Shown: piece by piece, positions 8,792-17,658 of the stretch
How positions within the stretch are numbered: position 1 is the first letter of the stretch
Layout of the letters: every line of letters starts with the position of its first letter
NCBI GenBank assembly: GCA_934474225.1
Contig: CAKSLU010000003.1
Coordinates: 46,137 to 110,136, forward strand
Source: an uncultured Eubacteriales bacterium
Lineage (GTDB): Bacteria > Bacillota > Clostridia > Oscillospirales > CAG-272
Direction: 5' to 3'
Length of the DNA: 64,000 bases
Notes under the pieces: generated by a model
Told to the model about the DNA's origin: nothing
Database searches by the model: none
The model's input: only the letters and a program-made list of their open reading frames with translations
Program-made: the position numbers and the translations under genes

Positions 8792-10669
8792 TCAGGCTCC
8801 GGCCCGGTCGAGCACGACCTCGGGCCATGCGGTTGTCACGAATGCGGTCACATTTGCAAGCGTATCGCAGATTGCGCCGATGCCGTCCTGGTTGACAAGG
8901 GCAGGACTCAGCTTAAACGATGCTGCATTGGTCAGCTTGACAAGGGACTTGGGAATGGAAATCTCGATAACCGCCCCCTCGTCCACATCGTTGTTGTTAT
9001 CGACAGTGCCATAAATTTTAACTGCTGCGGTGCCGCCGCTGATTTTGGTTTCGGCGCCGTTGTCAACATAGAGGATGGAAAGGCTGCCGTCGAGCTTTGC
9101 GGTGACGCGGTAATACTGCTTTTCGCCGACGCCGATACTTAGCATGACCTCGTCGCTGCTTCTGAGGTAGTTGTCAAGACGGTTGACAAGGAAGTACACA
9201 TTGCTGTCATCGTGCGCGGTCTGCACGGTGATTTGCGCCTGTGACTTGTCGCCCACAAAAAGCGCATCCGTATTGTTTGCCCATTCTGCAAAGAGGCCGT
9301 CCAACTTTGGCGTCATCTTCTTTGCATTTGTGCGATGGTTGAGATAGGAGTGGACAATCTGAATGCCGTATTTGTCGCCATATTTGACCTGCGATGTGGT
9401 CATGACCTCGTGACTGCCGACAAGCAGACTGGAGGCCCAGATGCCGCCCGTTCCCGGGAGCGCTTTTGCTTCCTTGCCCCATGCAGTGCCGTCGGGGCTG
9501 AGCATGCGGAAGAAGATGCCTGTGCTTTTGTGATAGGTGAGATAGACTTCACCCGAGGGGAACGTGGCAAGGTAAGGCCCCATGCCGTCGCAAATTGAGT
9601 GGATAATGGTATCGGGCCCCTCTTCGTCAAAGTTAAGCGCGCGCCACTTGCCACCATCTTCGCTTGTCGCAAGCGAAATCTTAAATCCGCTTGTAAGGGT
9701 GCTGAGCTCTACGGCGAGAAGCGATTTGCCGTTGTAGAGCGTGGTCAAGGCGGGCATTTGGCCGCCAAAATAGGGAATCGCCTCTGTGTATTCCTTGTCT
9801 CTCACTTTCGGGATTCTGTTGCCGATAAACTCCTTGTAAATACGAAGGGCAACAAAATTGTTCTTGTCTCCGTCTTTGACTTCAGGCGCCCAGGTGTAGC
9901 CGCCGTCCTTCGACTCAATCATCATGATATAGGTGGAGCGGTGCTCGAGATCGTAGCCGTAGCGGGAATGATACTCGGCGTTTGCCGACCAGAATACCTG
10001 CAGAGTGCCGTCATCCGTCTGATGGATATACGGCTCCCAACCCATGCCGGTATAGATTTTTTTATGCTCGCCCCAGACGACCTTGTCGTTTTCGTCCAGT
10101 TTGCCGCGCACCATGAAAATGCCGTTCATGTCCCAATAGGGGGCATAGTTCAGCGCATAGGCGGCATTCGGACGCTCGTAGTAGACACAGAGAATATCGC
10201 CGTTGTCGAGAATAATCGCATCGGCGTTGCAGCCGATGATGCGGTCTTTCTGACCCGCGAGCGGACCTTCGGTGTGAACAAAGTTCTTGTCCGCATCGTT
10301 GGAGTTGTGGAAGGGTTCGGGGTTGTCCCAGGTTATGCCGTCCTTGGAAAGTGTCCAATAGAGGAAAGGACCTGTCCGTCCGCCCATGAAAAATAGGATG
10401 TACAAATTGTCACGGAGTCGTTTGATACGCGGATAGTACGCATTGTCATATCGCGTATAGGTCGTTTTGGCAGAGTTGAGATTGACAGTCTCTCTGTAGT
10501 TCATCTCAACCGTGGATGTCAGAAAATCATCCGAAACATGACTGCCTTCGGTGGAGGTCGTATTGAGGTCTTTGATGGACAGGACATTCTTTTCCGCCCC
10601 CATTGCCGTCATGGACAAGAGGGAAGAAAGCGCTATTGTCGCTGCCATACAGCCGAAAAATTTCTTCAC
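8792..10669 (-). CDS. Secreted sialidase-like beta-propeller protein with CBM9-like domain
   Basis: A 625-residue exported protein, first gene of the three-gene operon. The GTG at 10669 is preferred over a GTG at 10690 because GGAGGA lies 6-7 bases upstream and the signal peptide (VKKFFGCMAATIA) starts there. Residues about 45-440 form a sialidase/BNR-type six-bladed propeller: Asp-box-like sequences SKDGGYTW and SEDGGKW are present, with a PRIKRL segment near the start resembling the arginine-containing FRIP region of exo-sialidases. From about residue 452 the LDGLFAEW start and following beta-sheet pattern match a CBM9-type carbohydrate-binding domain. It should act on surface or extracellular glycans. 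True sialidase activity is uncertain because the full catalytic set was not verified. Confidence 0.72.
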   Translation of the reverse strand: MKKFFGCMAATIALSSLLSMTAMGAEKNVLSIKDLNTTSTEGSHVSDDFLTSTVEMNYRETVNLNSAKTTYTRYDNAYYPRIKRLRDNLYILFFMGGRTGPFLYWTLSKDGITWDNPEPFHNSNDADKNFVHTEGPLAGQKDRIIGCNADAIILDNGDILCVYYERPNAAYALNYAPYWDMNGIFMVRGKLDENDKVVWGEHKKIYTGMGWEPYIHQTDDGTLQVFWSANAEYHSRYGYDLEHRSTYIMMIESKDGGYTWAPEVKDGDKNNFVALRIYKEFIGNRIPKVRDKEYTEAIPYFGGQMPALTTLYNGKSLLAVELSTLTSGFKISLATSEDGGKWRALNFDEEGPDTIIHSICDGMGPYLATFPSGEVYLTYHKSTGIFFRMLSPDGTAWGKEAKALPGTGGIWASSLLVGSHEVMTTSQVKYGDKYGIQIVHSYLNHRTNAKKMTPKLDGLFAEWANNTDALFVGDKSQAQITVQTAHDDSNVYFLVNRLDNYLRSSDEVMLSIGVGEKQYYRVTAKLDGSLSILYVDNGAETKISGGTAAVKIYGTVDNNNDVDEGAVIEISIPKSLVKLTNAASFKLSPALVNQDGIGAICDTLANVTAFVTTAWPEVVLDRAGA

Positions 10670-10782
10670 GGAAAATCCTCCATGTTTCACAAATTTAACG
10701 CCGATTCGGCGCCTGCTTTATTACATTTTGCCACATATGCACTTGAGAAGCAAGACAAATTTCTACCTTATTATATACATTA

Positions 10783-10822
10783 ATTTAATACCTCGCAGCA
10801 TAAATGCTGCGAGGTATTCAGC
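10783..10822 (-). terminator. Hairpin after the GH5-like gene
   Basis: A perfect 13-bp inverted repeat (AATACCTCGCAGC and its complement) with a 6-base loop lies 14 bases beyond the stop codon at 10836. The following tract is AT-rich rather than a pure T-run, so it is a moderately convincing terminator that separates this gene from the next operon. Confidence 0.65.
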
Positions 10823-10835
10823 ACAGTTCGGTATT

Positions 10836-11951
10836 TTACTGCTTTTTAGCCTGTCTCTTTGCAAAGCGTGCGTCTGCAAGGTCTGCAAACTGCTGGATAA
10901 TCTGCACTTCCTTTGCAATGTAAGGTCTGCCGTTGAAACGGTAGAGGTCATGCTGGAACTTGGTCAGATCATGCGGCCCTGTGTAATTGGGGTCCTCGAT
11001 TTCCTTATTGTAATTGCCCCACGGCTCATAGGTCTGTGAGAAGCCCTGGATCAGACCCCAGTGGTAAGAACCGACCTCTTCAAGATAGAAGAGCGGGAAG
11101 ATCTCATCCACATTATTGTGGGTGATGCGGTTGAGCCACTCATTGTTGATCACCGGTCTGCCATAGTCCTCCTTGAGTTTTTCGATGAGGCGGACCATGG
11201 TCTGGAACGAGCCGTAGTAGTGGAACGTGATAATATCCGAGAGCTCGAGCGCGCGCTTCTGCGCATGGCTGGTGGGCTCAAGGGTATTGGGATCGTACGC
11301 CCAGACATCGGCCGTCAGCGGCTGAATCGGGTCGTGCGAGCGGATGATCTCAAAGCACTTTTCCATCATGGGAAGCGAGAGGTCGCCGCGTCTGCCGCCG
11401 GAAATCTCGTTCCAGACGTCCCAGATCTGAATGCGTGCGTCCTTGGCATACTTTGCAGAGAGTTCATCCACCATCTCATAGAAATGCGGCTGCATATCGG
11501 GCTCGTCGGGAACCATATAGCCGTGCGAGGTGTAACCGCCTGCGTGCGGACCGCGGCAAATACCGCTGTGGTAACCCCAGTCCACATGCTGCTCGCCGAA
11601 TTTGACGGGCACGAACAGCTCCTTCGGAACCGTACAGTCGTTGCCGATGGTCAGCATGACTTTGATGCCGTACTTGTCTGCAAGGGTCAGGTATTCCTCA
11701 AGATTGGACATAAAGCTGTCGTGCTCATAGTACCATACTTCAAACTGAATGATGGCACGCACGGCGTTGAGCCTGGTCTTCTGCGCAAGCGCAAATTCGT
11801 ATTCAATCTGCTTGAATACTTCATCGTGTTTGTACTGCTGCCACATGGCAACTCTGTTTACACAGTTTGACGGATAGCCGTTGAAGCCGCGAATCCAGGG
11901 CTGGTTTTTGTACCATTCATGGGCTTGCTCTTTTGTCCATTGCTTTAACAT
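10836..11951 (-). CDS. Cytoplasmic GH5-like glycoside hydrolase (TIM barrel)
   Basis: A 371-residue protein without a signal peptide, so it probably acts inside the cell on imported oligosaccharides. It has the pattern of clan GH-A retaining hydrolases: E182 in IWDVWNE is the likely acid/base and E271 in VINNEW the likely nucleophile, at plausible spacing, with RAIIQFEVWY and VMLTIGND marking early barrel strands. Relatives are often labelled 1,4-beta-xylanase, but the substrate cannot be read here. AGAGGAG precedes the ATG, and a promoter is seen at 12019-12048, so it may be transcribed independently of the GH43 gene upstream. Confidence 0.8.
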   Translation of the reverse strand: MLKQWTKEQAHEWYKNQPWIRGFNGYPSNCVNRVAMWQQYKHDEVFKQIEYEFALAQKTRLNAVRAIIQFEVWYYEHDSFMSNLEEYLTLADKYGIKVMLTIGNDCTVPKELFVPVKFGEQHVDWGYHSGICRGPHAGGYTSHGYMVPDEPDMQPHFYEMVDELSAKYAKDARIQIWDVWNEISGGRRGDLSLPMMEKCFEIIRSHDPIQPLTADVWAYDPNTLEPTSHAQKRALELSDIITFHYYGSFQTMVRLIEKLKEDYGRPVINNEWLNRITHNNVDEIFPLFYLEEVGSYHWGLIQGFSQTYEPWGNYNKEIEDPNYTGPHDLTKFQHDLYRFNGRPYIAKEVQIIQQFADLADARFAKRQAKKQ

Positions 11952-12018
11952 AGTGTTCTCCTCTTGATTTCAAAAAACAGATTTTACGGTTGATACCGGG
12001 CTAAATACCGATATATCT

Positions 12019-12048
12019 ATTGTAACATACCGGAACCCATATTGCCAA
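12019..12048 (-). promoter_or_regulatory. Promoter of the GH5-like gene
   Basis: On the minus strand TTGGCA (12043-12048), an 18-bp spacer and TACAAT (12019-12024) lie about 70 bp before the ATG at 11951. Confidence 0.55.
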
Positions 12049-12081
12049 GTTGAAAATCGCACTGTTTTTTTCTCGGATTTT

Positions 12082-15000
12082 TTACTTTTGTCTGTATTCC
12101 GGCGCGGCAATGCGCGTGAAGATGACGCACGCCTCCGCGCGGGAAATGCTGTCGCCGGGGCGGTATTTGCCGCTGCCCGCGTCGCCGCCGACGATGCCGG
12201 CATTGTACAGCTTCATGACCGCTGCATAGCAGCCGAGGTCGCTTGCGACATCGGGAATCTGCCCGCTGCGGACTGCCGTATATTCTGTGTCGGGGAGAAT
12301 GTTTGCAAAGACAACTGCCATGTCGCCGCGTGTGATGTTCCGGTTGAAGTCTGTGAACTGCGCCGCGGTGATGATGCCGTTTGCCACGCAGTAGTCCACA
12401 TAGGGCTTGTACCAGGTGCCGCCGACGGAAGTGTCAATGCTGTTTCCGTAGTACGCCTTGTGGATGTTTGCCGCCGCGGTCAGCGCCTGCGCCACGGTGA
12501 ACTTGCCGTCCGGCGAGAAGGTCGTCGCGCTCGTGCCGTTTGCCAGCGCATAGGCATAGGCGGTCTTCACATAGGGGGCAAACCACTTGTCCGCCGTGAC
12601 ATCCTTGAAGTTGTCCGCATAGGTGCGGGTGGCGGACAGCCCGGACTTGCTCTCCGTAAAGCCGGAGACGCGCGCCGAGATTGCCATCGGGTTTACCGTG
12701 TAGGTCATGACCGTGTCGATGGCGGGCGGTGCGCCGAGGTAGGGAACACCGTCGCGGTAGCCGAGCTTCTGGAGGAAGACAGAGCGGTTGTACCGGTTGT
12801 TTGCATGCAGCTTTGCATGGTAGACCGCGTAGATTTCCTTGCCGTCGGGCGTGGGCACGAAGACCGTTGCGCCGGGGGCGAAAATCTCGTTTTTGTCATC
12901 GCGGCGCTGCATCGGCTGCGGCTGCTTTTCCCAGGAGGCGGCTGCAAGCAGGTTTGTCTTGTCGGTCAGCTTGAGGAGGCCGGTGCAGTAATCGTCGCCG
13001 TCCGCATAGTTTGCGGCATAGGCGATGTAGAGCGTGCCGTCCTCGCCGTAGACCGGGTAGGGACCCTCAATGATGTCATAGCCCTCCCAGGATTTGTCCG
13101 GGGTGGCGATGGCGGTGACGCCTCCATCAAATGCGGTGGGGCTCTTCAACTTGCCGATGACCAGTGTCTGCTTGTGGCGCTTTGCCGTGTTGTCGGCAGC
13201 TGCCACGAAGACGCTGCTGATGTAGTAGCGCGTGCCGCCATACTCAAAGATACGCGGGCTGAGCCAGGACCAGACGGAGGCGTCCAGCCCTTCCGGTACG
13301 CCGATATAGGTGAATGCGCCGCTCGGTACGGTGTCGGTGGACTTCAGCACCACGGGCTTGCGCTGTGCGGCGGAAGAAGTCGAAGCCGAAACCGATGCGT
13401 AGAGATACCATGCGCCGTCAAAGCGGTAGAGCTGCGGCGCCCAGATGCTCTTGACATCGGATGTTGCTGTCCAGACGACGGTTGCTGTCGTGTTCCCGAG
13501 GTCGGCAAGGTTTGCCGCGCGGGAAATCAGGATGCAGGGCGTCGTGCCGACCGACGATGCACGCACATAGTAGTACCAGCCGTCGGCGTAGCAGACGCTC
13601 GGGTCTGCGCCGTAGCCGATGATGGGATTCCGGAATTCGACCGTGCCGCTCGGCGCTGCCGCGAGGTCAACCGTTGCATGCAGCTTGGCGCTGCTCTTGC
13701 CGGGGACAGCTGCGTTGCCGCAGATGTCGCCGACCGTGCGGAGGTCGCCGCCCGTAATGTTCAGCGTGTAGACGCCGTTAAACTCGTTCTTCTCGGTGTT
13801 CTGCGCCAGGCGGATGTCGCCGTGGAAGCTGCCGCCCGAGATGTTCAGCGTGATGTTGCCGTTTACGGTATTGACATCCTTGTCCACATTGGCGGGGGTC
13901 GCCATGCCGTAGATGCTGCCGTAGAAGTTGCCGCCCGAGATGGTCATGGTGATGTTGCCGTCATGGCTGTTCTTGCCCGTGCCGCAGACATCGCCGTGGA
14001 AGTCGCCGCCCGAGATGGTGATGCGGCTTTCGCCGACCGTCTCGCGCAGCGTCTGGCTGCCGCCGCTTGCGCGGTCGTTGCCCGCGCGCAAAAACTCCCA
14101 TGCGCCGCTCTTCACGGTGATGTCGGCGGGCGCTTTGCCGAGCGCACGGTCGCCGGACGGGGTCAGACGGTCGCCGGTGTAGATGCCGACGTAGGTGGTC
14201 ACGCCGCCGTCCATGTTGCGGCTGCCGACGATGTCGTCGCCGAACACGACCTTGTTGCCGCCGCAGAAGATGGCGGCCGCAAGACTGCGGCTCTCGAAGC
14301 TGATATGCTCAAAGGTGGTCTCACTGCCGAGCGTGAGTATGCCGCCGAGCTTGATTTCCGCGCCGTATTTGCGGAAGTCCTCGCCGCCGAATACGCTGGT
14401 GATGGTTACCTTTCCATCCGCCTCGGGCAGCGTCGTGTCGCCCATGCGCAGCGGTGCACAGATAACGACTGTGCCGCCGTCACGGCCGAGCGCGCGAACC
14501 GCATTTTCCAGTGAATCAAACGCCTTCTTCGACGAGCTGCCGTCGCCCGCTGTCTTGCCGCCGGCAAAGACAACGCCTGCCGTTGCCTTCACATCGGGCA
14601 TCTGCGGCTTGGCGGGCAGTTCTGCGCTGTCTGTGCGGTCAAAGTCTGCGGCGACGATCTTCTGCTCGTACTTGCTTTCCACATCGCAGGTCGCCGTGCC
14701 GCGCACGCGGGGCGCTGCAATGGAGGTGAGCGCCGTGAAGTTTGCGCCTGCGATTTCAAGGGCGTAGTTGCCGCCGATGTAGGACGCCGTCTCGGACTGA
14801 ACGGTGGAGACCGTCGCGCCGCGCAGTTCGCCGCCATTGATGACGATCTTGACATCGCCGTCATAGTAGGCGGTGTATCTGCCGCTGTTTCCGCCCGGGC
14901 GGCCGATGCCGTAAATCGGGCAGTTGAAGATACCGCCGTTGATTTCGAGGTAGTAGTCACCGTCCTGCGAAGCAAAGCCGCCGACCGCAATCATCGCGTC

Positions 15001-15684
15001 CGCCTGGTTTGCCGCCTTGCCGGTGAACGAGCCGCCGTTGATGATGATACGCACATCGCCGGTTGCCCCCATTGCGCTCTCGTTGGAGGTGCGCTTGTTG
15101 GAGCCGTACACGCCGTACCAGAGACCGCTGTTTACGGTGATGGTGTAGTCATAGAAGCTGACATCCTCTGCGGTCATGCTGCTTGAATTGATATACATGC
15201 CGCCGAGAATCGTGATGTACTCGCCGCTGTCCTTCGTGCAGACCACGCCGTTCCCGACGGTCAGGTTGTGACCGCCGCAAATCAGCTGGTTGAAGTAGAA
15301 GCTGCTGGAGTCGTTGATTTTGATGTTCTCAAAGACGGTGTCGCCGCCGAGATAGGTGTAGCCGGAGAGGTTCAGCACCGCGCCGTTTTGCTTGGTGTAA
15401 TCCACGCCGCCGTAGTTTGCCGTCAGCGTGACCGTGCCGCTTGACTGCGGCATGTGCAGGGCGTTTCCGGAGAGGGTGAGCGGGCCGCAGACCACGACCG
15501 TGCCGCCGCCCGAGACCATGTCGTATGCTGCCGCCAGGGTTTTGAAGGGCGCCGCATCGCTTGTGCCGCTTGCCGCATCGCTGCCCGCGTCCGAGACATA
15601 GACGACCGCGTCTGCGGCGCTTGCCGCAAAGGCGAGCGCACAGAAAAGACATGCCGAAAGGAGCCAAATAAATGCTTTTTTCAA
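12082..15684 (-). CDS. S-layer-anchored beta-helix/GH43 glycosidase
   Basis: A 1200-residue cell-surface enzyme. The start is a TTG with GGAGG 8 bases upstream, opening onto a signal peptide ending near AFAASA. Order of parts: two beta-helix modules (about 27-355 and 365-690), a five-bladed GH43-type propeller (about 690-1010), then SLH repeats (about 1020-1195). The GH43 part shows GADPSV (general-base Asp), IWAPQ and EGPYPV (acid Glu), so a working hydrolase for arabinose- or xylose-containing glycans is plausible. The SLH repeats (NGTSATTFSPDGKFTVAQA and others) should bind pyruvylated wall polymer. It follows the 15703-17658 gene by 18 bp, so it shares its operon. The plus-strand gene at 20970 is a paralogue with the same architecture. 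Confidence 0.87.
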   Translation of the reverse strand: MKKAFIWLLSACLFCALAFAASAADAVVYVSDAGSDAASGTSDAAPFKTLAAAYDMVSGGGTVVVCGPLTLSGNALHMPQSSGTVTLTANYGGVDYTKQNGAVLNLSGYTYLGGDTVFENIKINDSSSFYFNQLICGGHNLTVGNGVVCTKDSGEYITILGGMYINSSSMTAEDVSFYDYTITVNSGLWYGVYGSNKRTSNESAMGATGDVRIIINGGSFTGKAANQADAMIAVGGFASQDGDYYLEINGGIFNCPIYGIGRPGGNSGRYTAYYDGDVKIVINGGELRGATVSTVQSETASYIGGNYALEIAGANFTALTSIAAPRVRGTATCDVESKYEQKIVAADFDRTDSAELPAKPQMPDVKATAGVVFAGGKTAGDGSSSKKAFDSLENAVRALGRDGGTVVICAPLRMGDTTLPEADGKVTITSVFGGEDFRKYGAEIKLGGILTLGSETTFEHISFESRSLAAAIFCGGNKVVFGDDIVGSRNMDGGVTTYVGIYTGDRLTPSGDRALGKAPADITVKSGAWEFLRAGNDRASGGSQTLRETVGESRITISGGDFHGDVCGTGKNSHDGNITMTISGGNFYGSIYGMATPANVDKDVNTVNGNITLNISGGSFHGDIRLAQNTEKNEFNGVYTLNITGGDLRTVGDICGNAAVPGKSSAKLHATVDLAAAPSGTVEFRNPIIGYGADPSVCYADGWYYYVRASSVGTTPCILISRAANLADLGNTTATVVWTATSDVKSIWAPQLYRFDGAWYLYASVSASTSSAAQRKPVVLKSTDTVPSGAFTYIGVPEGLDASVWSWLSPRIFEYGGTRYYISSVFVAAADNTAKRHKQTLVIGKLKSPTAFDGGVTAIATPDKSWEGYDIIEGPYPVYGEDGTLYIAYAANYADGDDYCTGLLKLTDKTNLLAAASWEKQPQPMQRRDDKNEIFAPGATVFVPTPDGKEIYAVYHAKLHANNRYNRSVFLQKLGYRDGVPYLGAPPAIDTVMTYTVNPMAISARVSGFTESKSGLSATRTYADNFKDVTADKWFAPYVKTAYAYALANGTSATTFSPDGKFTVAQALTAAANIHKAYYGNSIDTSVGGTWYKPYVDYCVANGIITAAQFTDFNRNITRGDMAVVFANILPDTEYTAVRSGQIPDVASDLGCYAAVMKLYNAGIVGGDAGSGKYRPGDSISRAEACVIFTRIAAPEYRQK

Positions 15685-15702
15685 GTTCGTATCCTCCGAT
15701 TC

Positions 15703-17658
15703 TTATTTTTCAAGGACGGAAAAATCGCCGCCGAGTTCGGTTTGAATGCGATAGAGCGTTGTCAGGCGGAAGGCGGCGGGCCAGCCGACAAACATGTCGT
15801 TGAGATGTCCGCGCTCCTCGCGGTTTCTGCGGTAGCGCGTCCAGCGGGCGATGAAGAACGCCTCGCTTTGCAGTCCCTCGGGGCGGTCGTGCCCATGCAG
15901 GGTGATGCCGCCCTTCGGCGTGATGCAGAGCAACGCGTTGCACCAGAGTGCCCGCGCCCGCGTGAGCCAGCGCTTATCGCCGGTGGCTTTGGCAAGGCGC
16001 ATGTATTCGGGAATGACAATCACGCCCCAGGGGTCAATGGCGGGATGCTGCGTGGAGACCGAGGTGCCGCCGTGCGTGTAGTAGCCGAGCCTTGTAAACT
16101 CGCTGTCGCCTGCGTAGATTGCATCGTAGTAGTACATCCAGGACTGGAAGTAGTACGCCGCTTTCTCGGCAGTGACGAGATAGGCGTCCTCGCCCGTGAT
16201 GTCGTAGAGGTCCAGCGCGCTCTTGATGAACGGGTAGGCGGTCTCCTTGTCGATGCAGGCGCAGTCGATTGCACCCGCCGTGATGCAGAAGTCGTCCACA
16301 TCCCGCGCCGTGTAGAGCGCCATGGCGCGCTTGGCGCAGCCGAGATACGCGGTATTGCCGGTCACTTTGAAGAGCGAGAGCAGCCCCATTACCATGAAGC
16401 CGCCGATGGAGCCGCCGTCCGCCGCTTTTGTGCCGTCGGGGTTCCACTTCAGCCCGAATCCGGTCTTCCTGTCGTAGTGGGAGACGAAGAAACCGCCGAG
16501 TTTTACGGCAAAGTCGAGCAGCGCGGGACGCTCAATGCCGTGGGACTTCAGCAGGGCATAGGACTCCGCCATCTCGGATACCGCCCAACCGTAGTTGCAG
16601 ACATCGCAGGCGATGTATTTTTTGTTCAGATGCCGCGCGTAGTTTGTCGGGAACAGCCCGTTTGCAAACTGCGATGCCGCCCACGCCTCGAGGCTTCGGA
16701 TCATGTCGTCGCGCAGCGCCGTGTCGCCTGTGCGGAAGGACTCAATCAGCTCCATGCGCGCCTGCTTGATGGCTTGTCCGGACCAGCCCGCCTCATAGAC
16801 TTCGTAAGGCATGTAGATGCCGCGGCTGTTCGGGTCGTTGCGCATCGCGTTGCGGAACATTTTCACGCCGCCGACCTCAGTCATGAGGATATTCGACTGC
16901 TTTATGCTGTTGTCCCAGGCGGCGCGGATGTCCATGGCCGGCTCGCGCGTGAAGGGAAAGATGTCCTCGATGCGGTCGAGCAGCGCTGCCGTGCCGTAGT
17001 TCTGCCACTTCGGCGTGCCGACGAACAGGTAAAATTCAACCGTAAAGGTCTCGTCCACGCCAAGTGTGATATAGGTGTCATAGCGCGCCGTCAGCACATC
17101 GTGGTCGGTGTAGGAGCGGGGCGCTTCGGTCACGGGATAGTAAATGCGGTGCGCGAGGCGACCGTCTGCGCCGCGCACCAGCGCGCAGGACGAGACGAGG
17201 CTGTCGGCATCCACATCCGATGCGAACAGCGCGCAGACGGCGTCCGCCGTCTCTGTCAGCGTGCAGGACGGGATGCTCTCACGGTCGTAGGCGAAAATCC
17301 AAGGCTTTCCGCCGTCGCAAAGCCCGTGCGGCTCCTTGCCCATCGAGCGGACATTGCCCGAGAAGGAGACGCAGGGGATGAGATAGCGCTCGGTGGCAAA
17401 GAGGTCGCACGCCTCGACGATCCATTTGCCGGTGCGGGCGCCAACGCCCGTGTTTTTCACGCTGCGGCGCACGCGGAACAGCCCGTCGCCGAGCGCCTCC
17501 ACCTTGTCTTCCGCCGCAAAGCCATCGGCGGTGTACTTGCCGTCCGCCGCGGCAAATGGAATCTCTTCGCCGTTCGATTCAAAGACGGGCGGCATGAGGC
17601 AGAGCAGGGCATCCGGCATCTGCGTATCCGCGCTTGTATGCTTTGAGAAGTAGGTCAT
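15703..17658 (-). CDS. Cytoplasmic (alpha/alpha)6-barrel protein, orphan glycosidase candidate
   Basis: A 651-residue protein with no signal peptide. The N-terminal 220 residues look beta-rich; the rest is a series of helical hairpins (for example YNYGWAV-type NYGWAVSEMAESYALL and CAKRAMALYTA) typical of six-hairpin glycosidases or lyases. I could not assign it to a numbered GH family. Conserved-looking acidic and aromatic clusters (DVCNYGW, THGGTSVSTQHPAIDPWG) may line the active site. Its ATG overlaps the GH3 stop codon as ATGA, so the two are made together, and the GH43-SLH gene follows. It probably processes the same oligosaccharide inside the cell. Function inferred from context only. 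Confidence 0.7.
   Translation of the reverse strand: MTYFSKHTSADTQMPDALLCLMPPVFESNGEEIPFAAADGKYTADGFAAEDKVEALGDGLFRVRRSVKNTGVGARTGKWIVEACDLFATERYLIPCVSFSGNVRSMGKEPHGLCDGGKPWIFAYDRESIPSCTLTETADAVCALFASDVDADSLVSSCALVRGADGRLAHRIYYPVTEAPRSYTDHDVLTARYDTYITLGVDETFTVEFYLFVGTPKWQNYGTAALLDRIEDIFPFTREPAMDIRAAWDNSIKQSNILMTEVGGVKMFRNAMRNDPNSRGIYMPYEVYEAGWSGQAIKQARMELIESFRTGDTALRDDMIRSLEAWAASQFANGLFPTNYARHLNKKYIACDVCNYGWAVSEMAESYALLKSHGIERPALLDFAVKLGGFFVSHYDRKTGFGLKWNPDGTKAADGGSIGGFMVMGLLSLFKVTGNTAYLGCAKRAMALYTARDVDDFCITAGAIDCACIDKETAYPFIKSALDLYDITGEDAYLVTAEKAAYYFQSWMYYYDAIYAGDSEFTRLGYYTHGGTSVSTQHPAIDPWGVIVIPEYMRLAKATGDKRWLTRARALWCNALLCITPKGGITLHGHDRPEGLQSEAFFIARWTRYRRNREERGHLNDMFVGWPAAFRLTTLYRIQTELGGDFSVLEK

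Noticed and set aside
8792..10669. Confident sialidase assignment
   Set aside because: Asp-box-like sequences are present, but I could not identify the full arginine triad and tyrosine nucleophile, so it is called sialidase-like only.
12088..14514. 808-codon open frame on the plus strand opposite the GH43-SLH gene
   Set aside because: It is the mirror of a GC-rich coding region; no ribosome binding site, and the translation is Arg/Ala/Val-rich without domains.
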